A DNA stretch of 64,000 nt from Geofilum rubicundum JCM 15548 (GTDB lineage: Bacteria; Bacteroidota; Bacteroidia; Bacteroidales; Marinilabiliaceae). The DNA lies in assembly GCF_000974365.1 (NCBI RefSeq), contig NZ_BAZW01000003.1, positions 1 to 64,000 on the forward strand, read 5' to 3'. The position numbers were made by a program, and so were the translations under genes. Positions 41,581-51,269 of this stretch are shown piece by piece (the first letter of the stretch is position 1; every line of letters starts with the position of its first letter). The notes under the pieces are model-generated. The model saw nothing but the letters and a program-made list of their open reading frames with translations, was not told the DNA's origin and made no database searches.

Positions 41581-41588
41581 TACATTTG
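41581..41588 (+). promoter_or_regulatory. Candidate -7 box of the fructan locus
   Basis: TACATTTG matches TAnnTTTG and lies 52 bases before susC. A TTG at 41561 leaves a 17-base spacer, shorter than usual, as may be expected of an activator-dependent promoter. The preceding gap from the terminator is about 260 bases, AT-rich and without a gene; it should hold the binding site of the hybrid regulator. Confidence 0.4.
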
Positions 41589-41640
41589 TTGACGTGATTT
41601 ATGTCAGTCCATTAATGTTTCATCAAATTCGATTACAACT

Positions 41641-44600
41641 ATGAATGAAATTTTGAAAAATCTAAAACGAAGTTGGATGGCAGCTTTGCTGTTGTTGCTA
41701 CCAGTAATTGGGTACGCTCAGATTCAATCCGTCTCTGGAATAGTAACTGAAAGTGACGGGGTATCTCCTCTTCCGGGTGTTACAATAATTGAAAAGGGAA
41801 CTACCAATGGGGTTATTACCAATATGGATGGGGAGTATGTGATTGACCTGCAGGGAACTGATGCCGTCCTGGTTTTTTCTATGATTGGAATGGATGATCA
41901 GGAGCACGAGATTACCAGCAGTGTGTTGAATGTGTCATTGGAATCCTCTCTTTTAGAGTTGGAACAGGTTGTTGTGACGGGTTATTCATCGCAGCGAAAG
42001 GCTGATTTGACTGGTGCAGTTTCAGTGGTTAAGGTCGATGACATGATGAAGTCGCCTGACAACAATCCAATGAAGGCCTTGCAAGGAAGAGTGGCGGGTA
42101 TGATGGTGACATCAGACGGTAGTCCCAAAGGCAACGCCACCATTCGAATAAGAGGGATCGGAACCCTGAATAACAATGATCCGCTCTATATCATTGATGG
42201 GGTACCCACCAAATCCGGCATGCATGAGTTGAACAGCAATGACATTGAGAGCATACAGGTTTTACGTGATGCTTCAGCTGCCAGTATTTACGGATCAAGA
42301 GCAGCGAATGGTGTTATTATTGTGACGACCAAAAGGGGAGAGGATGGTCAAACACGGGTGAACTTCGATACGTACTTAACTTCTTCCTGGTACAATAATA
42401 AAATGGAAGTTCTTAATACAGAACAGTACGGTCAAGCCATGTGGCAGGCTTATGTAAATGGCGGAGCAAATCCCAATAGTAATAACATCGGCTATAGTTT
42501 TGATTGGGGATATGATGAAGCCGGAGAGCCGGTATTGGATAAAATTCTCTTGCCCGAGTATCTGGATGCAGCCCGAACCATGCGTCCTTCCAATACGGAT
42601 TGGTTTGATGCTGTTACCAGACAGAGTTTGATGCAATCTTATAACCTGTCGTTGAGTAACGGAACCGACAATGGCAATTATTTCTTTTCTTTGGGTTATC
42701 TGGATAGTGAGGGTATTATCAAAAACAGTGATTTTAGCAGGATTTCTGTCCGGATGAACTCCGATTATTCTTTATTGGACGGAAAACTGACCATTGGTGA
42801 AAATTTCACCCTTAATATGACAGAGGAGTTGGAAGCGCCGGGTGGCATTCTTAACACCGCTTTGCAAGCCCTTCCTGTGGTTCCCGTTTATACAGAAGAT
42901 GGCCAGTGGGGTGGTCCTGCAGGCGGAATGAATGACCGCCATAATCCTGTTCGATTGCTGGATGCCAACAAAGATAACCGCTATAGGTATTGGAGAACTT
43001 TTGGTAATGTGTTTGCCAATTTGGAACCCGTTAAAGGATTAAATATCCGGTCAAGTTTTGGAATTGATTATGGTAATTTTTACAAGCGCAACCTTACGCG
43101 CAGCTATCAGTCGGGTTACCTCAAAAATGACTTGTCGGCCGTTAGTATGGAGCAAGGACATTCGCTAAAATGGACCTGGAGTAACACGGCGAACTATAAG
43201 TTTGATATAGGCCAGAGTAGCTTCGATGTTTTAGGAGGTATCGAGCATTTCCGTGAGGATAATATCAATTTTTCGGCCTACAAAGAAGATTATGAATTGG
43301 AGAGTGCAGATTTTATGTGGCCGGATGTAGGGACTGGCAGGACCAATGCCACCGGGGCATCCACTGGTTACACCTTGCTTTCCTATTTTGGTAAGGTGAA
43401 TTATGATTACGATTCGCGCTATTTGGCATCTGCCACCATCCGTTATGATGGCTCGTCGAGGTTTGGCAAGAATAACCGTTTCGGTACCTTCCCCGCTTTT
43501 TCATTGGGTTGGAGAATTAGTCAGGAAGCTTTTATGGAAGACCTGAGTGGGGTGTTTTCTGATCTGAAGTTGCGTTATGGATGGGGGCAGACCGGTAATC
43601 AGGAAATAAGCAATACCGCTATTTACAACATTTTTGTTCCTGACTATGGCGTGGCTGACCCTACCTGGTCTACAGTAAGAGGCACCGCCTACGATATTGA
43701 TGGCAATGGTGGAGGGATGTTGCCATCCGGATTCCGATTGGTTCAGAGAGGTAATGATGATTTGAAGTGGGAGACCACCACGCAAAGCAATTTCGGGTTA
43801 GATTTTGGACTCTTCCAACAAGCTGTATACGGATCTTTGGAATATTTCATAAAAGAGACGGATGACATTTTAGTGATGCCTCCATATCTGGCTGCTATTG
43901 GAGAAGGTGGTAACCGGTGGTTGAATGGAGCCTCAATGGAAAATAAAGGTTTTGAATCAAGCCTGGGTTATCGGAAATCTACTTCTGGAGGATTTAGCTA
44001 TGATATTACGGCCAACATTTCATCCTATAGAAATAAAGTGACGCATTTGCCTGAAGATGTGCAAAATGCTTATGGTGGTGATGGTGATCAGGACAATATT
44101 TTAGGACGTCCATTGGGATCAATGTATGGTTATGTGGCTGACGGGATTTTCAAAACAACTGATGAAGTCAACCAGCACGCTCTGCAAGATGGAAAGGGCC
44201 TGGGGCGCATTCGTTATAAAGATTTAGATGGAGATGGCGGAATAACCAGCGACGACAGGGCCTGGATTGGCTCCCCACATCCTGATTTTATTTGGGGTTT
44301 GAATATCAATCTGGAATATAAGAATTTCGATTTGAGTGTTTTCTTACAGGGTGTTCAGAATATTGATGCGAATGTGCACGCTATGAAAGGAAACACGGAC
44401 TTCTGGAGTGTTTGGGAAACGGGCTCAAACAAAGGAACACGGTTGTTGGATGCCTGGAGTCCTTCCAATCCCGACTCTGATATTCCGGCGCTTCAATCGA
44501 CTGATATCAACTGGGAACAACGTTTTTCGACTTACTATGTAGAAAACATTTCTTACCTGAAGTTGAGAAATGTGCAGTTGGGCTATTCTCTGCCAAGAGA

Positions 44601-44763
44601 ATTGTCGCAACGCATCAAAATGGAGCGTATGCGTTTTTATGTGACCGGGCAAAATCTGCTGACAATTACCAGTAAGAATTTTACGGGTGTTGATCCGGAA
44701 ACCCCCGGATTTGGTTATCCCATCCCGGCTTCCTTTACACTAGGACTCAATGTGTCGTTTTAA
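41641..44763 (+). CDS. susC: SusC-type TonB-dependent fructan importer
   Basis: 1040 residues. Signal peptide ends at VIGYAQ; carboxypeptidase-regulatory-like domain (VSGIVTESDGVSPLPGVT); TonB-box-like region; plug with the SusC signatures NPMKALQGRVAGMMV, IRIRGIGTLNNNDPLYIIDG and IYGSRAANGVIIVTTKRG; long barrel ending LNVSF. It imports oligosaccharides delivered by its SusD partner, encoded 63 bases later. Fructan as substrate is inferred from the GH32 enzymes and fructokinase in the same run of genes. Confidence 0.95.
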   Translation: MNEILKNLKRSWMAALLLLLPVIGYAQIQSVSGIVTESDGVSPLPGVTIIEKGTTNGVITNMDGEYVIDLQGTDAVLVFSMIGMDDQEHEITSSVLNVSLESSLLELEQVVVTGYSSQRKADLTGAVSVVKVDDMMKSPDNNPMKALQGRVAGMMVTSDGSPKGNATIRIRGIGTLNNNDPLYIIDGVPTKSGMHELNSNDIESIQVLRDASAASIYGSRAANGVIIVTTKRGEDGQTRVNFDTYLTSSWYNNKMEVLNTEQYGQAMWQAYVNGGANPNSNNIGYSFDWGYDEAGEPVLDKILLPEYLDAARTMRPSNTDWFDAVTRQSLMQSYNLSLSNGTDNGNYFFSLGYLDSEGIIKNSDFSRISVRMNSDYSLLDGKLTIGENFTLNMTEELEAPGGILNTALQALPVVPVYTEDGQWGGPAGGMNDRHNPVRLLDANKDNRYRYWRTFGNVFANLEPVKGLNIRSSFGIDYGNFYKRNLTRSYQSGYLKNDLSAVSMEQGHSLKWTWSNTANYKFDIGQSSFDVLGGIEHFREDNINFSAYKEDYELESADFMWPDVGTGRTNATGASTGYTLLSYFGKVNYDYDSRYLASATIRYDGSSRFGKNNRFGTFPAFSLGWRISQEAFMEDLSGVFSDLKLRYGWGQTGNQEISNTAIYNIFVPDYGVADPTWSTVRGTAYDIDGNGGGMLPSGFRLVQRGNDDLKWETTTQSNFGLDFGLFQQAVYGSLEYFIKETDDILVMPPYLAAIGEGGNRWLNGASMENKGFESSLGYRKSTSGGFSYDITANISSYRNKVTHLPEDVQNAYGGDGDQDNILGRPLGSMYGYVADGIFKTTDEVNQHALQDGKGLGRIRYKDLDGDGGITSDDRAWIGSPHPDFIWGLNINLEYKNFDLSVFLQGVQNIDANVHAMKGNTDFWSVWETGSNKGTRLLDAWSPSNPDSDIPALQSTDINWEQRFSTYYVENISYLKLRNVQLGYSLPRELSQRIKMERMRFYVTGQNLLTITSKNFTGVDPETPGFGYPIPASFTLGLNVSF

Positions 44764-44826
44764 TATCAATACATTAATTGTTTTGTGTAAGTTTTATTTG
44801 ACCAGTTAATTTTAAAATATTCACCG

Positions 44827-46509
44827 ATGAAGAAGATAATATTTTCCCTAGTTTTCACAGTTGCCTTCATGGTTGTCAGTTGCAGTGACTTCCTTGAAGT
44901 AACACCAAATGCCGTGTTGGATCAGGAACAGGTCTCCGGACCTGAGCAAATTGATAAGTTAGTGGTAGCAGCTTATTCCATGTTGGGAAACGATCACTAC
45001 GATGCGCCTTTTAGTTTGTGGCCCTGGGGCAATGTACGTAGCGATGATGCTTACAAAGGCGGACGCGATGAAAGCGATATTCAGGATTACCATTTTTATG
45101 AGATTTCTGAGAATGTGTTGCCGACTTTTGGCATTCCTGATGCTTTATGGTACAACATGTATGTGGCCATTTCCCGAGCCAATGCTGCGCTTACTGTTTT
45201 GAACTCTGTTACCCTTGAGGAGTTCCCTGAGCGGGACGTCCGAATTGGTGAGATGAAGTTCATCAGAGGACACTTTTACTTTATGTTGAAGATCATCTAT
45301 AAGAACATTCCTTATCTCGATGAAACAGTCCCTGTAGCTGAATATGGTAGTATTTCCAATGTTGCCTTAAGTAATTTGGAGCTGTGGGATAAAATTGCTC
45401 AGGATTTTGAGAGTGCCTACGAGTTTCTACCAGAAGACCAGCCTCAAGTGGGCCGTGCCAATAAATATGCCGCAGCGGCTTATCTGGCAAAAACCCGTTT
45501 GTATCAGGCCTATTTGCAGGATGAGCAGCACAATGTGACCAATATTGATGCCGGGTTTTTAGAAGAAGTTGTTAAGTATACCGCCATAGTCATGGAGTCT
45601 CCCTACCGCCTGGAGGACGACTTTGCCAAAAATTTCTTGCACGGGTCGTATGAAAATGGCCCTGAAGCCATTTTCTCCATTCAGTTTTCAACGGATGATG
45701 GAACCATGCATGGTCGTTTGAATTTTTCCGATGTGCTTTCGGTTCCGCAGGGACTCGGATGCTGCGATTTTCACAAGCCCAGTCAAAATTTGGTGAATGC
45801 CTTTCGGACAGTTGATGGCTTGCCAGATTTTGAGGATTACAATAGTACAGATGTAGATGTGAACTCTGAGTCAATGGATCCCAGACTGTTCCATACCGTG
45901 GCCATTCCCGGTTTTCCATACAAGTACAATGCTACAAGGACTTATGAGGAAGATTGGAACCGAAATCCCGGTGTATATGGTGTTTATGCTTCTTTAAAAG
46001 AGAATGTCGATCCTGACAGTGAAGTGTTTATCAATATCGATCCTTTTTATGGTAATTCGAAGAATCGGATTGTTATCCGTTATGCCGACGTGCTCTTAAT
46101 GAGAGCGGAAGCCCTTATTGAACTGAACCGGCACAATGAAGCATTGGACCTTATCAACGAGGTGAGGGCCAGGGCTCAGTCCAGCACCACTTTTATTCCC
46201 TATGCCCCAAATCTGGAAGTGGCGCTTTATCAGCCAGGCGTTAATTGTACCTGGACTCAGGACTTTGCCCGTGAGGCCATGCGGTGGGAGCGACGACTGG
46301 AGTTGGCCATGGAAGGCAACCGCTTTTTCGACCTGGTACGCTGGGGGATTGCCGATGAGGTGCTCAACACCTATTATGAAGAAGAAACAAGCAGAAGGTC
46401 TTATTACAGCAATGCTGCCTTTGATAAGAATCAGGATGAGTACATTCCCATTCCGCAACAGCAGATCAACTTTAGTAAAGGTTTGTACGAGCAGAATTAC
46501 AATTATTAA
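44827..46509 (+). CDS. susD: SusD-type surface glycan-binding lipoprotein
   Basis: 560 residues. Lipobox VVSCSDF anchors it to the outer-membrane surface. The RagB/SusD fold is supported by an N-terminal helical start (DQEQVSGPEQIDKLVVAAYSM in two pieces), tetratricopeptide-like helices (FIRGHFYFMLKIIYKNIPYLD) and the C-terminal NEVRARA and RWERRLELAMEGNRFFDLVRWG motifs. It caps the SusC barrel and binds the incoming glycan. Confidence 0.95.
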   Translation: MKKIIFSLVFTVAFMVVSCSDFLEVTPNAVLDQEQVSGPEQIDKLVVAAYSMLGNDHYDAPFSLWPWGNVRSDDAYKGGRDESDIQDYHFYEISENVLPTFGIPDALWYNMYVAISRANAALTVLNSVTLEEFPERDVRIGEMKFIRGHFYFMLKIIYKNIPYLDETVPVAEYGSISNVALSNLELWDKIAQDFESAYEFLPEDQPQVGRANKYAAAAYLAKTRLYQAYLQDEQHNVTNIDAGFLEEVVKYTAIVMESPYRLEDDFAKNFLHGSYENGPEAIFSIQFSTDDGTMHGRLNFSDVLSVPQGLGCCDFHKPSQNLVNAFRTVDGLPDFEDYNSTDVDVNSESMDPRLFHTVAIPGFPYKYNATRTYEEDWNRNPGVYGVYASLKENVDPDSEVFINIDPFYGNSKNRIVIRYADVLLMRAEALIELNRHNEALDLINEVRARAQSSTTFIPYAPNLEVALYQPGVNCTWTQDFAREAMRWERRLELAMEGNRFFDLVRWGIADEVLNTYYEEETSRRSYYSNAAFDKNQDEYIPIPQQQINFSKGLYEQNYNY

Positions 46510-46571
46510 TTGAATGTGTATTGGTTTGTTAGTAGAGCATTCAATCCTCAATCATATTAAAAAGAAAAATT

Positions 46572-47762
46572 ATGAAGACGAAATTATTATATGCTATATC
46601 GTTTCTGTTTTTTGCCGGGTTGCTGATGGTAGGTTGCGAGCAGTCCTGGAACGAAGGTTCACTCGAACTTGAAGGTGATGTTACGATAAAATCTTTTGTT
46701 GTGGATGGTGTAGAAGGTGAGATCAATGAGAAAGAGGGTACGATTGATGTGAAAGTCCCCGATGGTACGAATTTGACTAATTTAAGTGTGCAAATCGATG
46801 TTCCTGACGGGGTTGTAATGACGCCTGACATCCGAAGTATACAGGACTTTTCTTCGCCAATTGTTGTGAAGTTAGTTAATGGAAATATATATAATGACTA
46901 CATCATTACTGTCACTGAGTTATTCTATATTGGCTTTTTAAGTACGAGTTTGAGCGTCGAGGCCATCCTGGAGGACGATGAAAAGGCTGCAGCGGAATGG
47001 TTCTTCTCAAATTATGAAAATGGCGAATTTGTTAGTTTTGAAGATGTTCAAAGTGGAGAGGTCGATTTGGCTAAGTACCGTGTTTTATGGTGGTATTTTG
47101 ATCAAAGTGCAGAATTGCCCGAAATTGCTCTGGATAACACTGTTTTGGCAAGTGTAAATGACTTCTATAAAAGTGGCGGTGGTTTATTATTGAATTCGCA
47201 TGCCTGTAGATATTTGTGGTCTTTAGGGCGCATTGGTATTCAGGTGCCTATGGTCATAGGATCCGGAGAGGGCTTTGAAAATTCGGATACATGGGGTATA
47301 GGTGTGACTTTGCGTCCTGAAAACGGAGGTTGGGCTCATGATGTTAGCAATCATCCGGTTTATAGCGGAATTTCAATGAATGAAGACGGGGACGGTTACA
47401 AATGGTTTCCTGTAATTGGTCCCGGTTGGAAAGAGGACCATAATCATGTTATGGAGAATATGCCTGGATATTTTGGTATCGGTCCGAATGATAATCCCGA
47501 GATTTATGTAGCCTTTACAGAAGGATTGCAAGCAGAATGGCTTGGCGTTTGGGCAGGGATCAGAGATTACTGGATGGCAGGAGTTGTCGAATTTCTCCCG
47601 ACAGAGCAATATCAGGGAAGGGCTATTTATCAAGGAATTGGTGGTTTTGAGTTTAACCAGAATGCGCAAGGGGAAATTAATCCTGATGGGGTAAATGCAT
47701 ATCAGGCTAATATCTACAGGTTTACAAGGAATTCATTAAATTATTTGGCCCGTAGAAAGTAA
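46572..47762 (+). CDS. Surface glycan-binding lipoprotein, DUF4960-type
   Basis: 396 residues. Lipobox LLMVGCEQ. A first Ig-like or BACON-type domain (about 35-115) precedes a larger alpha/beta domain (about 120-396) with LLLNSHACRYLWSLGRIG and GYFGIGPNDNPEIYVAFTEG. The order susC, susD, DUF4960, GH32 is that of the Bacteroides thetaiotaomicron levan locus, where the third protein is the DUF4960 BT1761. Fructan binding is inferred from that synteny. Confidence 0.78.
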   Translation: MKTKLLYAISFLFFAGLLMVGCEQSWNEGSLELEGDVTIKSFVVDGVEGEINEKEGTIDVKVPDGTNLTNLSVQIDVPDGVVMTPDIRSIQDFSSPIVVKLVNGNIYNDYIITVTELFYIGFLSTSLSVEAILEDDEKAAAEWFFSNYENGEFVSFEDVQSGEVDLAKYRVLWWYFDQSAELPEIALDNTVLASVNDFYKSGGGLLLNSHACRYLWSLGRIGIQVPMVIGSGEGFENSDTWGIGVTLRPENGGWAHDVSNHPVYSGISMNEDGDGYKWFPVIGPGWKEDHNHVMENMPGYFGIGPNDNPEIYVAFTEGLQAEWLGVWAGIRDYWMAGVVEFLPTEQYQGRAIYQGIGGFEFNQNAQGEINPDGVNAYQANIYRFTRNSLNYLARRK

Positions 47763-47769
47763 TCAACCG

Positions 47770-47797
47770 GAGGCAAAGAACCTTGGTTCTTTGCCTC
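47770..47797 (+). terminator. Perfect hairpin between the DUF4960 and GH32 genes
   Basis: GAGGCAAAGAACC (47770-47782) pairs exactly with GGTTCTTTGCCTC (47785-47797), followed by the weak T-rich TTCCTTC. It is inside the locus, so it probably tunes the level of the enzyme genes relative to the surface genes by partial termination or by protecting RNA ends. Confidence 0.65.
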
Positions 47798-47848
47798 TTC
47801 CTTCATGAGTCTGGCAACAAAATCTATGTTTAATTAGACAAAAGCGTT

Positions 47849-49385
47849 ATGTCACAAGTAAAAGATTTATTTCAGTTTGGTTTGTTTCTTTTTTTTGAGT
47901 TCCATCGTTTTACTTTCATGTGATACTGATGAGTTTGATTATCAAGGAGGAAAAACAGATTTTGAAGATGTATACCGTCCCCAAATTCATTTTTCACCCC
48001 AAAAAAATTGGATAAATGATCCCAATGGAATGGTTTATTTGGATGGGGAGTATCATCTGTTTTATCAGTATAATCCATTAGGTACTGTATGGGGAAACAT
48101 GAGTTGGGGACATGCGATAAGTAAGGACCTGTTAAAGTGGGAGCAGCAAGCTGTTAAACTATACCCTGATGAATTGGGTGCTATTTTTTCAGGCAGTGCT
48201 GTAATTGATAAAAACAATACGGCTGGTTTTGGGGAGAATGCCATGGTGGCCATTTACACTTCTTCAGGACAAAAACAGACCCAATCCATTGCTTATAGCA
48301 CAGATAAGGGACGTACTTTTACCAAGTACTCTGAGAATCCGGTTATTGAAAACCCTGGGATGGCCGATTTTAGAGATCCGAAGGTTTTTTGGCATGAAGC
48401 TACCAACAAATGGGTGATGTCTCTGTCAACACATCACACCATTACTTTTTACGGTTCTGCGAATTTAATTGATTGGGAATACTTAAGTGAGTTTAGATAT
48501 TATGATGGGGGTCCCTATGGCATATGGGAATGTCCTGATTTATTTCCACTTGAGTTTAATGGAGAAAAAAAGTGGGTGTTGCTCGTAAGTACAACAAACG
48601 CACCTAATGGTGGTACGGCAACTCAATATTTTGTTGGGAGTTTTGACGGTCTCAGTTTTAAAGCTGATCCCGCACCTTATCCTTTGTGGCTTGATTATGG
48701 TCGTGATAATTATGCCGGTGTTACCTGGAGTAATATTCCTGACACCGATGGAAGAGCCATTTTTATCGGGTGGATGAGTAATTGGAATTATGCCAATCAA
48801 ACTCCTACCAGTGGTTTCAGGGGAGCAATGACGCTGCCGCGTTCATTGTCATTGGTGCAGCATTCGGATAATTATTTACTGTTGGGGTCTGAGGTTGTTT
48901 CAGAGATTGAATCTATTGCATCAGATTGGAATAGCGTTTTTACAGGGACGATAGTCAATGAGTCTAAAACTGTAGAGATGGGGATCACTGCCCCACCTGC
49001 TTATGAATTGGAGATAGAATTTTCTGACGTTCAAGATACTAACCCGGTTCTCGAGTTGTCCAATGTGCATGGAGATATTGTAAAGATTGAGTTGGATCTG
49101 CTCAATGGACAGCTCTATTTTGACAGGCGAAATTCCGGCCATGTGTCCTTTAACTTTGCACATTTCCCCGGTCGTTTTTCTAGTCCCGTGCATTCAGGGT
49201 TGGATAAAATTAAGCTCAATGTTTTTGTTGATCAAAGTTCAGTAGAGGTCTTCATAAATGAAGGGTTAAGCTGCCAGACAAACCTGGTGTTTCCCAAGGA
49301 AATATATGACCAAATGAACATTGTGTCAGATAATGGAAGTTTGGATGTGAACATTGGGGTTCGGGTTTTTAATTCTATATGGTAA
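47849..49385 (+). CDS. GH32 fructan hydrolase lipoprotein (frame broken in a T run near 47889)
   Basis: Restored length 511 residues. The open frame runs from a TTG at 47877, but an ATG at 47849 in another frame starts a better leader; removing one T from the T8 run at 47889-47896 joins them into MSQVKDLFQFGLF ... VLLSC, a lipoprotein signal. The GH32 propeller has WINDPNGMVY (nucleophile D), FRDPKVF and WECPDLF (acid/base E), and a C-terminal beta sandwich with VFVDQSSVEVFINEG. It releases fructose from levan or inulin type chains, at the cell envelope. This is the only break that looks like an added base. Confidence 0.88.
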
Positions 49386-49454
49386 TGTAAAGATTTATAG
49401 ATGGGTTGACGTAAGAGAATGGTTTGAAAGGTTTATTGATTAAAAAATATTTGT

Positions 49455-51257
49455 ATGAAAAGGATTGTGATTTATTTAGTGCTTGCTGTCATTTTTGCTG
49501 CATGTAACACCCGGACAGAAGTCGTTGTGCAAAAGGTTGATGATGGAGCTGTTCTTAGTTTTAGTGCAGACTCAAAATACCTGTTAATGCCTATGGAGGA
49601 TGCAGCTCCGGAGAAGCCAATGGAAGTCGAGGTTAATAACGACCATTTCAACACCTTTGTTATTCGTCCGGCCCATAATCGGATTGATTATTGGGTACCG
49701 CTGGATTTATCCAATCTTAATGAGAAGTCGGTCACTATTCTATTGAATGAATTCGAGGGTTATGATTTATTTTTGGACAATGTAAAATTGGCCGACACCT
49801 TTGATTATAATTACGATGAGAAATACCGTCCGGCATTTCATTTTACCCCGCCTTATGGCTGGATGAACGATCCCAACGGAATGGTTTATTACGACGGCGT
49901 TTTTCATTTGGCCTATCAGTACAATCCTTTGGGAACCAGATGGCAAAACATGAGTTGGGGACATGCTACTTCCAAAGATCTGGTGACATGGGAGCATCAG
50001 CCGGTGGCATTGTACCCGGACACTTTAGGCGCTATTTTTTCGGGCAGTGCGGTAGTGGATATGCACAATACCACTGGATTACAATCCGGAGAAGAGAAAA
50101 CATTGCTGGCCTACTTTACCCATGCTGGTCCAAACGGACAGGTCCAGAGTCTGGCCTACAGCAACGACAAGGGCGAAACCTGGACAAAGTATGAAAAAAA
50201 TCCCATTCTGACCCATTTTGAAGATGATCCTGATTTTCGCGATCCTAAGGTGTTTTGGCATGCTGACACAGAGCGTTGGGTGATGGTCATTGCCCGCTCC
50301 CTAAAGAAAGAGATGGAGCTTTACTCCTCTGACAATGGAATTGATTGGCAGTATGAAAGCAGTTTTGGTCAAGGTCAGGGGGCTCAGGGAGGCATTTGGG
50401 AGTGTCCCGATCTGTTTGAAATGGCTGTTGAAGGCGAGGCGGGAGAAAGCAGATGGGTGCTGATTTGCAATCTGAATCCCGGAGGTCCTTCAGGCGGATC
50501 AGCTGCTCAGTATTTTATTGGAGATTTTGATGGCCGTGTTTTTACCAATCACGCTGAACCTTCTGACATTAAATGGATGGATTGGGGCAAGGATCATTAC
50601 GCCACGGTTACCTGGTCGGATGTGCCCGAATCAGACGGCAGAAGATTGGCTATAGGTTGGATGAGCAATTGGGAGTATGCCAACGATGTACCTACTAAGA
50701 ATTTTAGAAGTGCCATGACGGTGGCGCGTGAGCTCAAATTGGTAACCAAAGGGGAAGAGTTGGTGTTGGCCAGCTATCCTGTGGAAGAGTTGAAGAAACT
50801 CCGGACTGAGGAGATCTCTTTCGACCATATTGTGGTTGAAAATGAGCATGTAGTAGATAGTCTTTTGAACCATAACGAAGGAGCGTATGAGTTGACCCTG
50901 GCGCTTGATGCTTCTGATTCAGATGTGGCAGGGTTGACCTTGTTTAATAACAATGGTGAAGTGGTTGATATCTCCATCAGTTTGTCCAAGGGTGAATTGT
51001 ATATGGATAGAACTAACAGTGGATTGACTGATTTTAATGATCGCTTTAAGGCGGTGACTTTTGCTCCGGTGGAGAAAAAGGAAAGGTACGAATTAAGGAT
51101 CTTGGTGGATAAGGCTTCTGTTGAAATATTTGAAGGCAAAGGATCTACTGTGATGACTAACATTGTTTTTCCAACGGAACCCTACAACCGTCTTAAATTT
51201 TATACCAAAGGCGGGAATACCATTGTGCAGGATTTTAAAATTTATCGTTTAAATTAA
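49455..51257 (+). CDS. GH32 fructan hydrolase lipoprotein with N-terminal extra domain
   Basis: 600 residues. Lipobox VIFAAC. An extra beta domain (about 25-115) precedes the GH32 propeller: WMNDPNGMVYYDG, FRDPKVFW, WECPDLFE; then the C-terminal sandwich with VDKASVEIFEGKGS. About 90 residues longer than the neighbouring GH32, with which it shares most of the catalytic domain, so an old duplication. Exo-acting fructosidase is likely; linkage preference cannot be read off. It is followed after 12 bases by the sugar transporter gene. Confidence 0.94.
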   Translation: MKRIVIYLVLAVIFAACNTRTEVVVQKVDDGAVLSFSADSKYLLMPMEDAAPEKPMEVEVNNDHFNTFVIRPAHNRIDYWVPLDLSNLNEKSVTILLNEFEGYDLFLDNVKLADTFDYNYDEKYRPAFHFTPPYGWMNDPNGMVYYDGVFHLAYQYNPLGTRWQNMSWGHATSKDLVTWEHQPVALYPDTLGAIFSGSAVVDMHNTTGLQSGEEKTLLAYFTHAGPNGQVQSLAYSNDKGETWTKYEKNPILTHFEDDPDFRDPKVFWHADTERWVMVIARSLKKEMELYSSDNGIDWQYESSFGQGQGAQGGIWECPDLFEMAVEGEAGESRWVLICNLNPGGPSGGSAAQYFIGDFDGRVFTNHAEPSDIKWMDWGKDHYATVTWSDVPESDGRRLAIGWMSNWEYANDVPTKNFRSAMTVARELKLVTKGEELVLASYPVEELKKLRTEEISFDHIVVENEHVVDSLLNHNEGAYELTLALDASDSDVAGLTLFNNNGEVVDISISLSKGELYMDRTNSGLTDFNDRFKAVTFAPVEKKERYELRILVDKASVEIFEGKGSTVMTNIVFPTEPYNRLKFYTKGGNTIVQDFKIYRLN

Positions 51258-51269
51258 AAAGTAAGAAGT

